From JBGRQA01 sp041725895 (GTDB lineage: Bacteria > Bacteroidota > Bacteroidia > Bacteroidales > Marinifilaceae), in contig JBGRQA010000008.1 in NCBI GenBank assembly GCA_041725895.1, positions 1 to 64,000 on the forward strand: 64,000 nucleotides of DNA, read 5' to 3'. Below the pieces are notes generated by a model, which was not told where the DNA came from, did no database searches, and worked only from the letters and a program-made list of their open reading frames with translations. Positions 26,288 through 34,841 of this stretch are shown here, piece by piece. How positions within the stretch are numbered: position 1 is the first letter of the stretch; the number at the start of each line of letters is the position of its first letter. A program made the position numbers and the translations under genes.

Positions 26288-26929
26288 ATGCCAGTCACAA
26301 AACAATTTCATCCAGGTAAGGAAAGCCTGTTGGTACTCTGGAAAATAACGGAAACCTGTGAAGATTTGATGCAGGCAACCAACCTGAAACCTGAGGAGCA
26401 GACCAAACTCAACAGCTTTAAAAGTGAAGCCCGCAAAAAAGAATTCTTGGTCTCCCGTTTGCTGGTTCAGAAATTTACAGGGCCGGAAGTAACCATCAGT
26501 CATAATGAGGATGGAAAACCCTTCCTGGAGAATTCAGACTGGCACATCAGTATTTCCCATACCAAAAACATTGTTGGTATTCTTCTGGACAAGCAACCTC
26601 ACATTGCTCTGGATATTGAATACCTTTCGAACCGGGTAGAAAAGGTTGCCAAACGATTTTTAACGGAAGAAGAACTGAACTATATCTCTCCCTCTCAAAA
26701 AATCGTGCACCTTTATCAACACTGGTGTGCAAAGGAATGCCTCATCAAATTACTGGGGAAAAAGGATTTGCATTTGACCCGGGAACTCAAAATTCTGCCT
26801 TTTCAGCCAGATGCTTCCGAATTCCAGGGGCAAATCCACAGAGGCAATTCTCCTTTGAACTACCGTTTTCATCATCTGCAGTTCGATGATTACCTAATGG
26901 TTTGGTGCTGCGAAGCCCCAACCTCCTAA
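26288..26929 (+). CDS. 4'-phosphopantetheinyl transferase superfamily protein
   Basis: This enzyme type moves the phosphopantetheine arm from CoA to a Ser of a carrier protein. The Mg-binding and catalytic motifs are visible: LDIEY with Asp109 and Glu111, and WCAKECLIK with Glu150 and Lys154. The length (213) fits the Sfp/AcpT-type group. The target carrier is not encoded nearby. It overlaps the stop of the convergent phosphatase gene by a few bases. Confidence 0.87.
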   Translation: MPVTKQFHPGKESLLVLWKITETCEDLMQATNLKPEEQTKLNSFKSEARKKEFLVSRLLVQKFTGPEVTISHNEDGKPFLENSDWHISISHTKNIVGILLDKQPHIALDIEYLSNRVEKVAKRFLTEEELNYISPSQKIVHLYQHWCAKECLIKLLGKKDLHLTRELKILPFQPDASEFQGQIHRGNSPLNYRFHHLQFDDYLMVWCCEAPTS

Positions 26930-28551
26930 CGAACCAACTCTTCGATAGGATTTCCCTCACAGCCGTTGGGGGTGGAGATGTTCAGGAAAGAAGTAATGGT
27001 AGGGACAATATCCTCGATCTTTAAGGGACGGGAAATGGTGGAACGATTAATTTTCCATCCGTACCAAAACAAAGGCACCTGATTGTTATAACTGTATTGA
27101 GCCACTAGATCCCGCTCATCCTTTACCGTATGCATCCAGCCCGGCTCCAGGGTTATCAAAACATCTCCGGAACGCTTCTGATTGTAGGAGCGTTGAATTT
27201 TCTGCAAAACACCATGCGAGAAATTGGCATCCACCAGATTGTGCGCCGAGATGGTATTGGCTACCCCCGAAAATTGAATAAGAAAACGAGCCGCCCGATC
27301 CTGCATCTTTTCCAACGACAGCTTGGAATCCTCAATCAACCGGTGATTTAAATAGAGCTGCTGGGAATCGTAGCTACTAACCCAATCCCCAGAACCGTAA
27401 ATCACATTAAAATAGGATTTCAACAAGGCAATCGCATTGTAAGAACTAAAGTATCCATTGGGAATATTCTGTTTGGCAAGTACTTCCGGTGAATAAACCG
27501 ATGTTTGATCCGCAGTCAGAAAAACCAGGGTATTCTGCTTACCAATTTGATCATCCAGAAAGCTCAGGAAATGCTCAATTTCCCGGTCCAAACGAATAAA
27601 ATTATCCACCATTTCGGGAGCGAAAGGCGAATAATCTCTATGCTTAAAATCCAAACAGGAGAATGTAATACTCAAAAGGTCGGTATCATCATCTTTTCCC
27701 AGGTTCTCATTTACAATCGTTGCAATAGCAAAATCTTTCACCAACATATTCCCGAAAGGAGTCGCCTTAATTGCCTTGTAACCTAAGTGCTTCTTTTCCT
27801 TGTTCAAGTCGTAAAAGAAATCGGAGCTCAATCCCGCCTTTCCAATGATCTTCTCGGATATGGAGTTGGAATCCTCCCCGTCATAGGGTGTCCAGGCCCT
27901 GTCCAAATAGAAATCAGCGAATTTCTTTTCGTTAAACTCATTCACCCAATTGAATAGCGTATCCTGGTAGTACGAAGAGGTAACAAAGCGACCACTCTGC
28001 TCTTCCAACCAGTAAGCCGCATCGGCAGCATGTCCGGCCGAAAAAACAGAAGCTTCCCGGTTCAAGCCAATGCCAATCACCTTGGTTTGGGCATTGAAAA
28101 GCTTCATCTCATCTCCCAAGGTAGGAGCCAGCATTTTCCGTGCAGAAACCTTTTCCTTGCCGGATTCACCCCCAACCGTACGAACATCCTCATCAAAAGT
28201 AGCCGCCTCTGTTTGCTGACTCAGGCGGTTGAACCAACCGTGACTAATGATACCATGATAACTTGGAGCGGTTCCGGTAAAGATGGAAGCATGATCGATC
28301 CCCGACTGAGAATACAGATAATTGTAACGGGCATTTTTACAGAAAGTTCCCTGGTTCATCAAACGTTTAAATCCTCCCTCACCCAATTGATTCCAATACC
28401 TGAAAATGAAATCGGCTCGCATGTGATCTACCACAACCCCCACTATCAATCGGGGTTTTTCGGAAGGAATAATCGGAGCACGCTGAGCCATGGTAATACC
28501 GGAAAGGCATAGGGCCAGTAACAAAAGGGAAAGTTTTAAATGTCGTTTCAT
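26926..28551 (-). CDS. PafA-like alkaline phosphatase-superfamily protein, probable pseudoenzyme
   Basis: A signal peptide (cleavage near MAQ, residue 22) precedes a 520-residue alkaline phosphatase-superfamily domain. The fold markers are clear: VVDHMRADF (Asp42), GHAADAAYW, LTAD and YGWKINRSTISRPLKIEDIVPT. Against the PafA-type consensus as I recall it, several active-site residues differ: Ser83 in place of the nucleophilic Thr, Arg305 where a His ligand is expected after Asp301, Gln349 instead of His after Asp348, Leu482 in place of the last His, and LNR instead of KDR. I therefore infer loss or change of zinc-dependent phosphatase activity. It is encoded convergently with the transferase gene. 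Confidence 0.75.
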   Translation of the reverse strand: MKRHLKLSLLLLALCLSGITMAQRAPIIPSEKPRLIVGVVVDHMRADFIFRYWNQLGEGGFKRLMNQGTFCKNARYNYLYSQSGIDHASIFTGTAPSYHGIISHGWFNRLSQQTEAATFDEDVRTVGGESGKEKVSARKMLAPTLGDEMKLFNAQTKVIGIGLNREASVFSAGHAADAAYWLEEQSGRFVTSSYYQDTLFNWVNEFNEKKFADFYLDRAWTPYDGEDSNSISEKIIGKAGLSSDFFYDLNKEKKHLGYKAIKATPFGNMLVKDFAIATIVNENLGKDDDTDLLSITFSCLDFKHRDYSPFAPEMVDNFIRLDREIEHFLSFLDDQIGKQNTLVFLTADQTSVYSPEVLAKQNIPNGYFSSYNAIALLKSYFNVIYGSGDWVSSYDSQQLYLNHRLIEDSKLSLEKMQDRAARFLIQFSGVANTISAHNLVDANFSHGVLQKIQRSYNQKRSGDVLITLEPGWMHTVKDERDLVAQYSYNNQVPLFWYGWKINRSTISRPLKIEDIVPTITSFLNISTPNGCEGNPIEELVR

Positions 28552-28994
28552 GTGTTTGAATTTTCTTTAGAGGTCACATGATACATTCGGGCTAAATCAT
28601 CATTTTAACACTAAAAATAACGCAAAGGAATGCTTCATGTTTCTTCAATGGTTCTCTTTGATTGTATAATACGCACCTCACGTACAATAATGCTCATCTG
28701 TTTTCCGAAAAAAACAGAATTCCAGTGGTTCGTTTTATACTTTTCTTTTCAGATCGGTTGCCATTAGCTATGCTTTGAGAATTTCTTCTCCACTTTTGAA
28801 TAAGTTGAAACAAAGCTAACAAACGCAAATATAGTTTTTATTCTAATGAAGCTGTTCAGACCAACGAAAATATACCCGAGAAATCGGAAAGATTCCACTA
28901 ACCATCTCAACACCGAATTGGCTGAAAAGATTCAGAAAACAATACAACCATCTTCCCGAAAACACAAAAGCAGAAAAGGACCATTTATTACGGC
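28552..28994. other. gene-free stretch upstream of the phosphatase-like gene
   Basis: About 440 A/T-rich bases between the ychF terminator and the phosphatase-like gene. CAAATATA at 28826-28833 (minus-strand TATATTTG) could be a -7 element, giving a leader near 275 nt. An open frame from 28846 crosses the ychF terminator and end and looks spurious. No repeats seen. Confidence 0.5.
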
Positions 28995-29026
28995 AAAAAA
29001 AAAGCTGTCGAAATTTTTTCGACAGC
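28995..29026 (-). terminator. intrinsic terminator after ychF
   Basis: A perfect 10-bp stem (29004-29013 with 29017-29026), a 3-nt loop, and on the minus strand a run of T (A tract 28995-29003). It lies about 30 bp after the ychF stop. Confidence 0.92.
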
Positions 29027-29056
29027 CCTTTCTATATTATCTGGAATTACGTTTCC

Positions 29057-30157
29057 TTACACATTGAAACGGAAATGCATGATATCTCCATCCTGTACAA
29101 CGTATTCTTTTCCTTCGATAGCCATTTTCCCTGCTTCCTTACAAGCTTGCTCGGAACCAAGTTCAACGTAATCGTTATATTTAATTACCTCGGCACGAAT
29201 GAAACCTTTCTCGAAATCGGTATGGATAACAGCAGCGGCTTGTGGTGCTTTGGCACCTTTAGGATAAGTCCAGGCACGTACTTCCTTCACCCCGGCAGTA
29301 AAATAGGTTTCCAGATCCAACAAACGGAAGGCAGATTTAATCAACTTATTCACTCCAGGTTCTTCCAAACCAAGATCTTCAAGGAACATCTGCTTCTCTT
29401 CGTAGGTATCCAGTTCCGAAATATCTGCTTCGATACCGGCACCAATAATCAGAATCTCTGCATTCTCATCCTTCACAGCTTCCCGAAGAGCATCAACATG
29501 CTTGTTTCCGGCTTTTACCGAAGCTTCATCAACGTTACAAACATACAGGATAGGTTTATTGGTAAGCAGAAACAAATCTTTGGTTACCTTTTCCTCAGCT
29601 TCGGTCAGTTCTACGGTACGAGCCGATTTTCCCATCTCCAAAGTTTCCTTGTAGCGATGCAGAACTTCAACCAAACGTTTGGCATCAGCATCCTTACCGG
29701 TTTTCGCCATTTTCTCAGTTTTCTGCAAACGGCTTTCAACCGTCTCCAGGTCTTTCAACTGCAGTTCAATATCAATGGTCTCTTTGTCTCTTACCGGATC
29801 GATAGTACCATCTACGTGGGTTACATTATCGTTATCAAAACAACGCAACACGTGAATAATGGCATCGGTTTCCCGAATGTTTGACAGGAACTTATTTCCC
29901 AATCCTTCGCCCTTGCTGGCTCCTTTCACCAAACCGGCAATATCCACAATCTCAACCACGGCGGGTTGAACGCGCTCAGGATTTACAATTTCGCTCAATT
30001 TGATCAATCGCTCGTCCGGTACGGTAACCACTCCTACATTAGGTTCGATTGTACAAAAAGGGAAGTTGGCCGATTGTGCTTTGGCATTCGACAAACAATT
30101 GAAAAGGGTGGATTTTCCTACATTGGGCAATCCTACAATTCCACACTGAAGTCCCAT
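29057..30157 (-). CDS. ychF: redox-regulated ATPase YchF (OLA1)
   Basis: This Obg-family P-loop protein binds ribosomes and prefers ATP to GTP. The P-loop GLPNVGKS is at residues 9-16, followed by the DIAGLVKGASKGEGLG switch region, a coiled-coil insertion and a C-terminal TGS domain (EVRAWTYPKGAKAPQAAAVIH, cited as RAWTYPKGAKAPQAA). Length (366) is exactly family size. It has a well-spaced promoter and its own terminator. Confidence 0.96.
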   Translation of the reverse strand: MGLQCGIVGLPNVGKSTLFNCLSNAKAQSANFPFCTIEPNVGVVTVPDERLIKLSEIVNPERVQPAVVEIVDIAGLVKGASKGEGLGNKFLSNIRETDAIIHVLRCFDNDNVTHVDGTIDPVRDKETIDIELQLKDLETVESRLQKTEKMAKTGKDADAKRLVEVLHRYKETLEMGKSARTVELTEAEEKVTKDLFLLTNKPILYVCNVDEASVKAGNKHVDALREAVKDENAEILIIGAGIEADISELDTYEEKQMFLEDLGLEEPGVNKLIKSAFRLLDLETYFTAGVKEVRAWTYPKGAKAPQAAAVIHTDFEKGFIRAEVIKYNDYVELGSEQACKEAGKMAIEGKEYVVQDGDIMHFRFNV

Positions 30158-30206
30158 GGTAATATTTGGTTTAAATTATTTTCTACTCGAATTTTAAAAA
30201 TCTGTG

Positions 30207-30238
30207 CAAAAGTACATTTTAACCCCGAGATTTCACAA
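30207..30238 (-). promoter_or_regulatory. two-part promoter before ychF
   Basis: On the minus strand TTG (30236-30238) and TACTTTTG (30207-30214) are 21 bp apart, matching the Bacteroidota primary promoter. The ATG follows about 50 bp later. Confidence 0.65.
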
Positions 30239-31145
30239 ATGCAAAAGAAGAAAATTCGTTTTCAACTCTTTAATGCCTCTAAAAACTATAAATAGATGCC
30301 AATTCACCCTTTTGATCGAGAAATCTGCAGCTGACTTTAATCGAAAGCATGCAGCAGATTGACAACTATTTTTTTGAAAGGCTACAGATGGTAAAAAACA
30401 ATTCCGAAAGCAGATGACCTGTTCTCCTGAATGATATTGGATTTTGCTGTAGAATTCGGCGAATGATCCATAATCCGAACCAAGCTTTTTTCATCCCTCT
30501 AAATATTTTCGGGCAGGTTGTGTAAAAAAAACAGGTAAACTTACCATAATAACAAAGGCTTTTTAGATTGGCCGTTAGGCCTAAGACTTTCTCCTGGCTG
30601 AGAAGGTATAGGACGAAACAGGAACGGCAATTTCAAATGCGGAATAGAAATCCTCAGGAAATGAATACAATTCCAGAATGCGGGATAAAGATTTTGAATG
30701 TGGAATGCAATTCCAGAGTGCGGAATAAAGATTTTGAATGCGGAATAAAGTTCCACAGCTGGTGAATAGAGTTCACGGATTCGGGATGGAAAGCCAGAAA
30801 AACAATTGAATAGTTTCACTCAATTTGCACTCTTCCTCCTGCAAAAAGAGCCAGGGGTACAATATTTCTGAATCGTCGGAAGAAAAAATTGATTCCCCCC
30901 TATTTAATATTGAAATCAACCAAAGATATTCCCATCCTCCTTCACAGCAGAACCATTTATCAGAAAAAATCTCCCCCCTCTGCCAATCCGATTTAAAATA
31001 CTAATACACAACCGGAAATGACAAACTTTAAACACCAAAAGACAGAGAACAAACAGAAAAGGTCTGGTAATGCTCCTCTGTTGGAAGCTTGTAATTCCAA
31101 ACAGAGATACAGCAAATTTTGTACTGTCCTCAAAGAAAATCAGTT
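30239..31145. other. gene-free stretch between ychF and the VWA gene
   Basis: About 900 bases between divergent genes with no credible coding frame. It holds the 20-bp tandem array at 30621-30800. Outside the array I see only A/T-rich sequence without clear hairpins or mobile-element ends. Confidence 0.6.
30621..30800. repeat. tandem array of imperfect 20-bp units
   Basis: GGAATA-like cores recur at 30621, 30641, 30662, 30682, 30702, 30722, 30742, 30763 and 30783, i.e. every 20 bp with two single-base slips. The best unit is TGCGGAATAAAGATTTTGAA. Tails alternate between ATTTTGAA-like and TTCCAGAG-like, hinting at a 40-bp higher-order unit in the middle. Because the period is not a multiple of three, the array is very unlikely to be coding. 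Confidence 0.85.
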
Positions 31146-31174
31146 TTGCAGGTCCCTATAATTCCGTACTTTTA
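31146..31174 (+). promoter_or_regulatory. two-part promoter before the VWA gene
   Basis: TTG at 31146-31148 and TACTTTTA at 31167-31174 are 18 bp apart. The start codon follows 34 bp later. Confidence 0.6.
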
Positions 31175-31208
31175 CAACACATCATAATTACAACTTAAAT
31201 TATACCCA

Positions 31209-32591
31209 TTGAAACATTTCAGAACTTTTACTGTTCCAGGAATTATTATTCTATTCTTCCTCCAGTTTACGGCCACTGCTCAGCACAAAACCGTAGATCT
31301 TCTGCCCCCAACCCGTATTCTTTTCATTTTTGATGCCTCCCAAAGTATGCTGGGGCAATGGGAAAGTGGCCGAAAAATTGATATCGCACGCAATTTCCTG
31401 ATCAAGGTAATCGACAGTCTCGAACAAAGAAATAATGTTGAAATGGCTCTCCGGGTCTATGGACACCAAAGCGTTGTCCCCCCACAGGATTGTAACGACA
31501 CCCGCTTGGAAGTTCCCTTTTCCCCCCACAATGCCGGAAAAATAAGACAGACCCTTCGATTTATTGATCCCAAGGGAACCACTCCTATAGCCCACTCACT
31601 GGAACTGGCCGCAGGTGATTTCCCCCAAAAGCCCGAAACAGCCCGAAATATCATCATCCTGATCACCGACGGAGTGGAGGCTTGCGATGGAGACCCCTGT
31701 GAAGTTTCTCTTGAACTTCAAAAAAAGGGAATCATCCTAAAACCGTTTATCATTGGAATTGGACTGGATGTGAATTTCAAGAAGAGCTTTCAGTGTGCAG
31801 GGAATTTTCTGGAAGTGTCACGGGAAGACAAATTTGGAGGGACCCTCGATTATGTAGTCAACCAGGTACTAAACGAAACATCAACCCAGGTTAATCTGCT
31901 TGACAGCTGGGGCAATCCCACCGAAACCAACGTAGCCATGACCTTCTACGATCATGTCTCAGGCCGGATAAAATACCGTTTTATGCACACCATGAATGGA
32001 AAGGGAGTACCCGACACCCTCAGTCTGGATCCTCTCCGAATCTACGACCTGGCTGTTCATACAATCCCCCCTGTATTCAAAGACAGTATTGTAATTACTC
32101 CCGGAAAACATACAACCATTGGACTGGATGCCCCCCAGGGATATCTGCAGGTTGCAGCGCCCAATACCAATCTATACAGGGATCTGCAAATCCTGGTGAA
32201 GAAAAAGAGCCAAACCCTGAATACACAGCAGAACGGAAGTATCGAGAAGTATTTAACGGGGAAATACGACCTGGAAATCCTGACTCTACCCCGAATGAAC
32301 ATTGAGGGTGTGGAAGTAAAGCAAAGTCATACCACTACTATTAAAATCCCTCGTCCCGGATTGGTCACCGTTATGAAGCCTGCCTCCGGATATGGAAGTA
32401 TTTTTGTGGAAAAAGATCAGAAACTGGAATGGGTGGTCAATTTGAACTCAAAGCAAACTCGTGAAACTTTTACGCTTCTTCCCGGAAAATATCACTTGAT
32501 CTTTCGAAGCAAGAACTCTCACTTCACTCTAAATACCCTGCGAAAAGACTTCACGGTCACTTCCGGAAAATCCATTCCGATTCGTCTTTAG
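31209..32591 (+). CDS. exported von Willebrand factor A domain protein
   Basis: A signal peptide (cleavage near TATAQ, residue 25) precedes a VWA domain at about residues 35-220 with an intact metal-ion adhesion site: DASQS (Asp42, Ser44, Ser46), TPIAHS and ITDGVEACDGDPC. The Cys pair near the last motif may form a disulfide. The C-terminal 240 residues look like beta-sandwich repeats. It is likely periplasmic or surface exposed; the partner is unknown. The start codon is TTG at 31209. It lies in a unit of its own before transketolase. Confidence 0.82.
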   Translation: MKHFRTFTVPGIIILFFLQFTATAQHKTVDLLPPTRILFIFDASQSMLGQWESGRKIDIARNFLIKVIDSLEQRNNVEMALRVYGHQSVVPPQDCNDTRLEVPFSPHNAGKIRQTLRFIDPKGTTPIAHSLELAAGDFPQKPETARNIIILITDGVEACDGDPCEVSLELQKKGIILKPFIIGIGLDVNFKKSFQCAGNFLEVSREDKFGGTLDYVVNQVLNETSTQVNLLDSWGNPTETNVAMTFYDHVSGRIKYRFMHTMNGKGVPDTLSLDPLRIYDLAVHTIPPVFKDSIVITPGKHTTIGLDAPQGYLQVAAPNTNLYRDLQILVKKKSQTLNTQQNGSIEKYLTGKYDLEILTLPRMNIEGVEVKQSHTTTIKIPRPGLVTVMKPASGYGSIFVEKDQKLEWVVNLNSKQTRETFTLLPGKYHLIFRSKNSHFTLNTLRKDFTVTSGKSIPIRL

Positions 32592-32686
32592 GGGGAAATG
32601 ACTCAAAAAAGTGAAAAAAAATCGACTAAAAATCAATTAATAAGCGCTTTTGACACGATAGGACTATGCTCCAAAACAATTTTGAC

Positions 32687-32694
32687 TATCTTTG
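32687..32694 (+). promoter_or_regulatory. -7 element TATCTTTG before tkt
   Basis: An exact TAnnTTTG match 56 bp before the transketolase ATG. Confidence 0.6.
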
Positions 32695-32749
32695 CCGTGA
32701 TTTAGAAAACGTTTCCAAATATCATCGATAAAAACCTTTTTATAAAGAA

Positions 32750-34786
32750 ATGGATAATACAGTAATCAACAAAGCCGCCGATAATATTCGTATTCTTTCG
32801 GCTGCTATGGTAGAGAAAGCTAAATCAGGTCACCCTGGTGGGGCTATGGGGGGTGCAGATTTCGTGAACATCCTTTTTTCGGAGTTTTTGAATTTCCAAC
32901 CTTCTGACAGAACCTGGACCAACCGTGACCGATTCTTTATGGACCCTGGCCACATGTCTCCAATGTTGTACTCTATTCTGGCAATGACCGGAACCTACAG
33001 CATGGAAGATCTGAAAAACTTCAGACAGTGGGGCAGCCCTACTCCTGGTCACCCAGAAGTAGATTTTGAAAGAGGTGTTGAAAATACTTCCGGTCCCCTG
33101 GGACAAGGACACACCATGGCTGTTGGTGCTGCGATCGCCGAAAGATTTTTGGTAGCCCGTTTTGGTGAGTGGATGGCTCACAAAACTTACGCCTTTATTT
33201 CTGATGGTGGTATCCAGGAAGAGATTGCACAAGGAGCTGGTCGTATTGCCGGTACTTTGGGACTGAGCAACCTGATCATGTTCTACGATGCCAACAACAT
33301 TCAGCTGTCAACCAAAGTGGAAGAGGTAACCACTGAGGATACTGCTAAGAAATACGAAGCATGGAACTGGAAAGTAATTACCATTAAAGGTAATGATGCG
33401 GATGAGATTCGTGCTGCATTAAAAGCTGCCAACGAAGAAACTGAGCGCCCAACACTGATTATCGGTGAAACCATTATGGGTAAAGGTGCCAGAGATGCTG
33501 ATGGCAATAGCTTTGAAGATATGGTTTCCACTCACGGTCAACCTTTGACTGCTGCGGGTGCATCCATTTCCAAAACCATCGAAAACCTGGGTGGTAACCC
33601 AGAAGATCCTTTCCAAATCTTCCCTGAAGTAGAAGCTTTCTACAAGGAAGTACTGGAGAACAAGGAAAAATATGCCAAGGAAAAACTTGCCGAACAAGCC
33701 GAGTGGGAGAAAGCAAATCCTGAATTGGCTGCAAAATTCCACAGCTTCTTCAACAACGAAGTACCAAATATCGATTACGCTGCTATCGAGCAAAAAGAGA
33801 ACATCGCTACCAGAGCTGCTTCAGCAACTGTACTGGGCGAGTACGCTAAGCAAGTGGAGAACATGATTGTTTCTTCGGCTGACTTGAGCAACTCAGACAA
33901 AACCGATGGCTTCCTGAAAGGAACCAAAGCACTTGTTAAAGGAGATTTCTCCGGAGCTTTCCTTCAGGCTGGTGTAGCTGAGCTGACTATGGCTGCTATT
34001 TGTAACGGTATTGCTCTGCACGGTGGTGTTGTTGCTGCTTGTGGTACCTTCTTTGTTTTCTCTGATTACATGAAGCCTGCAGTACGTTTGTCTGCTTTGA
34101 TGCAAGTTCCTGTAAAATATATCTGGACTCACGATGCATTCCGTGTTGGAGAGGACGGACCTACTCACCAGCCAGTTGAGCAGGAAGCTCAAATTCGTTT
34201 GCTGGAAAAAATGAAGAACCACGCTGGTGATATGAGCCTGTTGGCCCTTCGTCCTGCTGATGCTGCCGAAGCAACTGTTGCATGGAAAATGGCCATGGAG
34301 AATACCAAGACTCCAACAGCTTTGATCCTGTCCCGTCAGAACATCAAGAACCTTCCAAGTAATGGAAACCGTTACCAGGAAGCTCTTCAATCTGAACAAG
34401 GTGCTTATATTGTTGAGAAGGACAACGGAACTCCTGATATCGTTCTTTTGGCCAGCGGATCTGAAGTATCTACTTTGGTTGCCGGTGCTGAAATTCTTCG
34501 CAAAGAGAAGGATATGAAAGTTCAGGTTGTATCGGTTATCTCCGAAGGTTTGTTCCGTCAACAATCCAGAGAGTACCAAATGGAAGTTATTCCTCAGGGA
34601 ATTCCAGTAATGGGATTAACTGCCGGGTTGCCTGTTACCCTTGAAGGTCTGGTTGGCCCTTACGGTAAGAGCATTGGTTTGGATCACTTCGGTTACTCTG
34701 CTCCAGCTGGTGTTCTGGATGAAAAATTCGGATACACTGCAGATAATGTAGTAAAGGAAGTAGAAGCCTACCTGGTGAACTGCTAG
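32750..34786 (+). CDS. tkt: transketolase
   Basis: This thiamine-diphosphate enzyme moves two-carbon units in the non-oxidative pentose phosphate pathway. The N-terminal domain holds KSGHPGGAMG and SDGGIQEEIAQGA (TPP/Mg motif GDG replaced by the family's SDGG); the Pyr domain starts near AIEQKENIATRAASA and the C-terminal domain holds ASGSEVSTLVAGAEIL. Length (678) is normal. The codon use looks biased like the ribosomal genes, which fits high expression. It is closed by the terminator at 34811-34839. Confidence 0.95.
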   Translation: MDNTVINKAADNIRILSAAMVEKAKSGHPGGAMGGADFVNILFSEFLNFQPSDRTWTNRDRFFMDPGHMSPMLYSILAMTGTYSMEDLKNFRQWGSPTPGHPEVDFERGVENTSGPLGQGHTMAVGAAIAERFLVARFGEWMAHKTYAFISDGGIQEEIAQGAGRIAGTLGLSNLIMFYDANNIQLSTKVEEVTTEDTAKKYEAWNWKVITIKGNDADEIRAALKAANEETERPTLIIGETIMGKGARDADGNSFEDMVSTHGQPLTAAGASISKTIENLGGNPEDPFQIFPEVEAFYKEVLENKEKYAKEKLAEQAEWEKANPELAAKFHSFFNNEVPNIDYAAIEQKENIATRAASATVLGEYAKQVENMIVSSADLSNSDKTDGFLKGTKALVKGDFSGAFLQAGVAELTMAAICNGIALHGGVVAACGTFFVFSDYMKPAVRLSALMQVPVKYIWTHDAFRVGEDGPTHQPVEQEAQIRLLEKMKNHAGDMSLLALRPADAAEATVAWKMAMENTKTPTALILSRQNIKNLPSNGNRYQEALQSEQGAYIVEKDNGTPDIVLLASGSEVSTLVAGAEILRKEKDMKVQVVSVISEGLFRQQSREYQMEVIPQGIPVMGLTAGLPVTLEGLVGPYGKSIGLDHFGYSAPAGVLDEKFGYTADNVVKEVEAYLVNC

Positions 34787-34810
34787 AAAAAAACAGAATT
34801 CTATAGATAA

Positions 34811-34839
34811 AAAATCCGAAGCGCAATGCTTCGGATTTT
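34811..34839. terminator. bidirectional terminator between tkt and the radical SAM gene
   Basis: A perfect 12-bp stem (34811-34822 with 34828-34839) and 5-nt loop, A-rich left and T-rich right. It can end both convergent transcripts. Confidence 0.92.
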
Positions 34840-34841
34840 TT

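Noticed and set aside
28846..29067. A 73-codon plus-strand frame after the phosphatase-like gene.
   Set aside because: It runs through the ychF terminator and into the ychF 3' end on the opposite strand. The basic composition reflects A-rich DNA.
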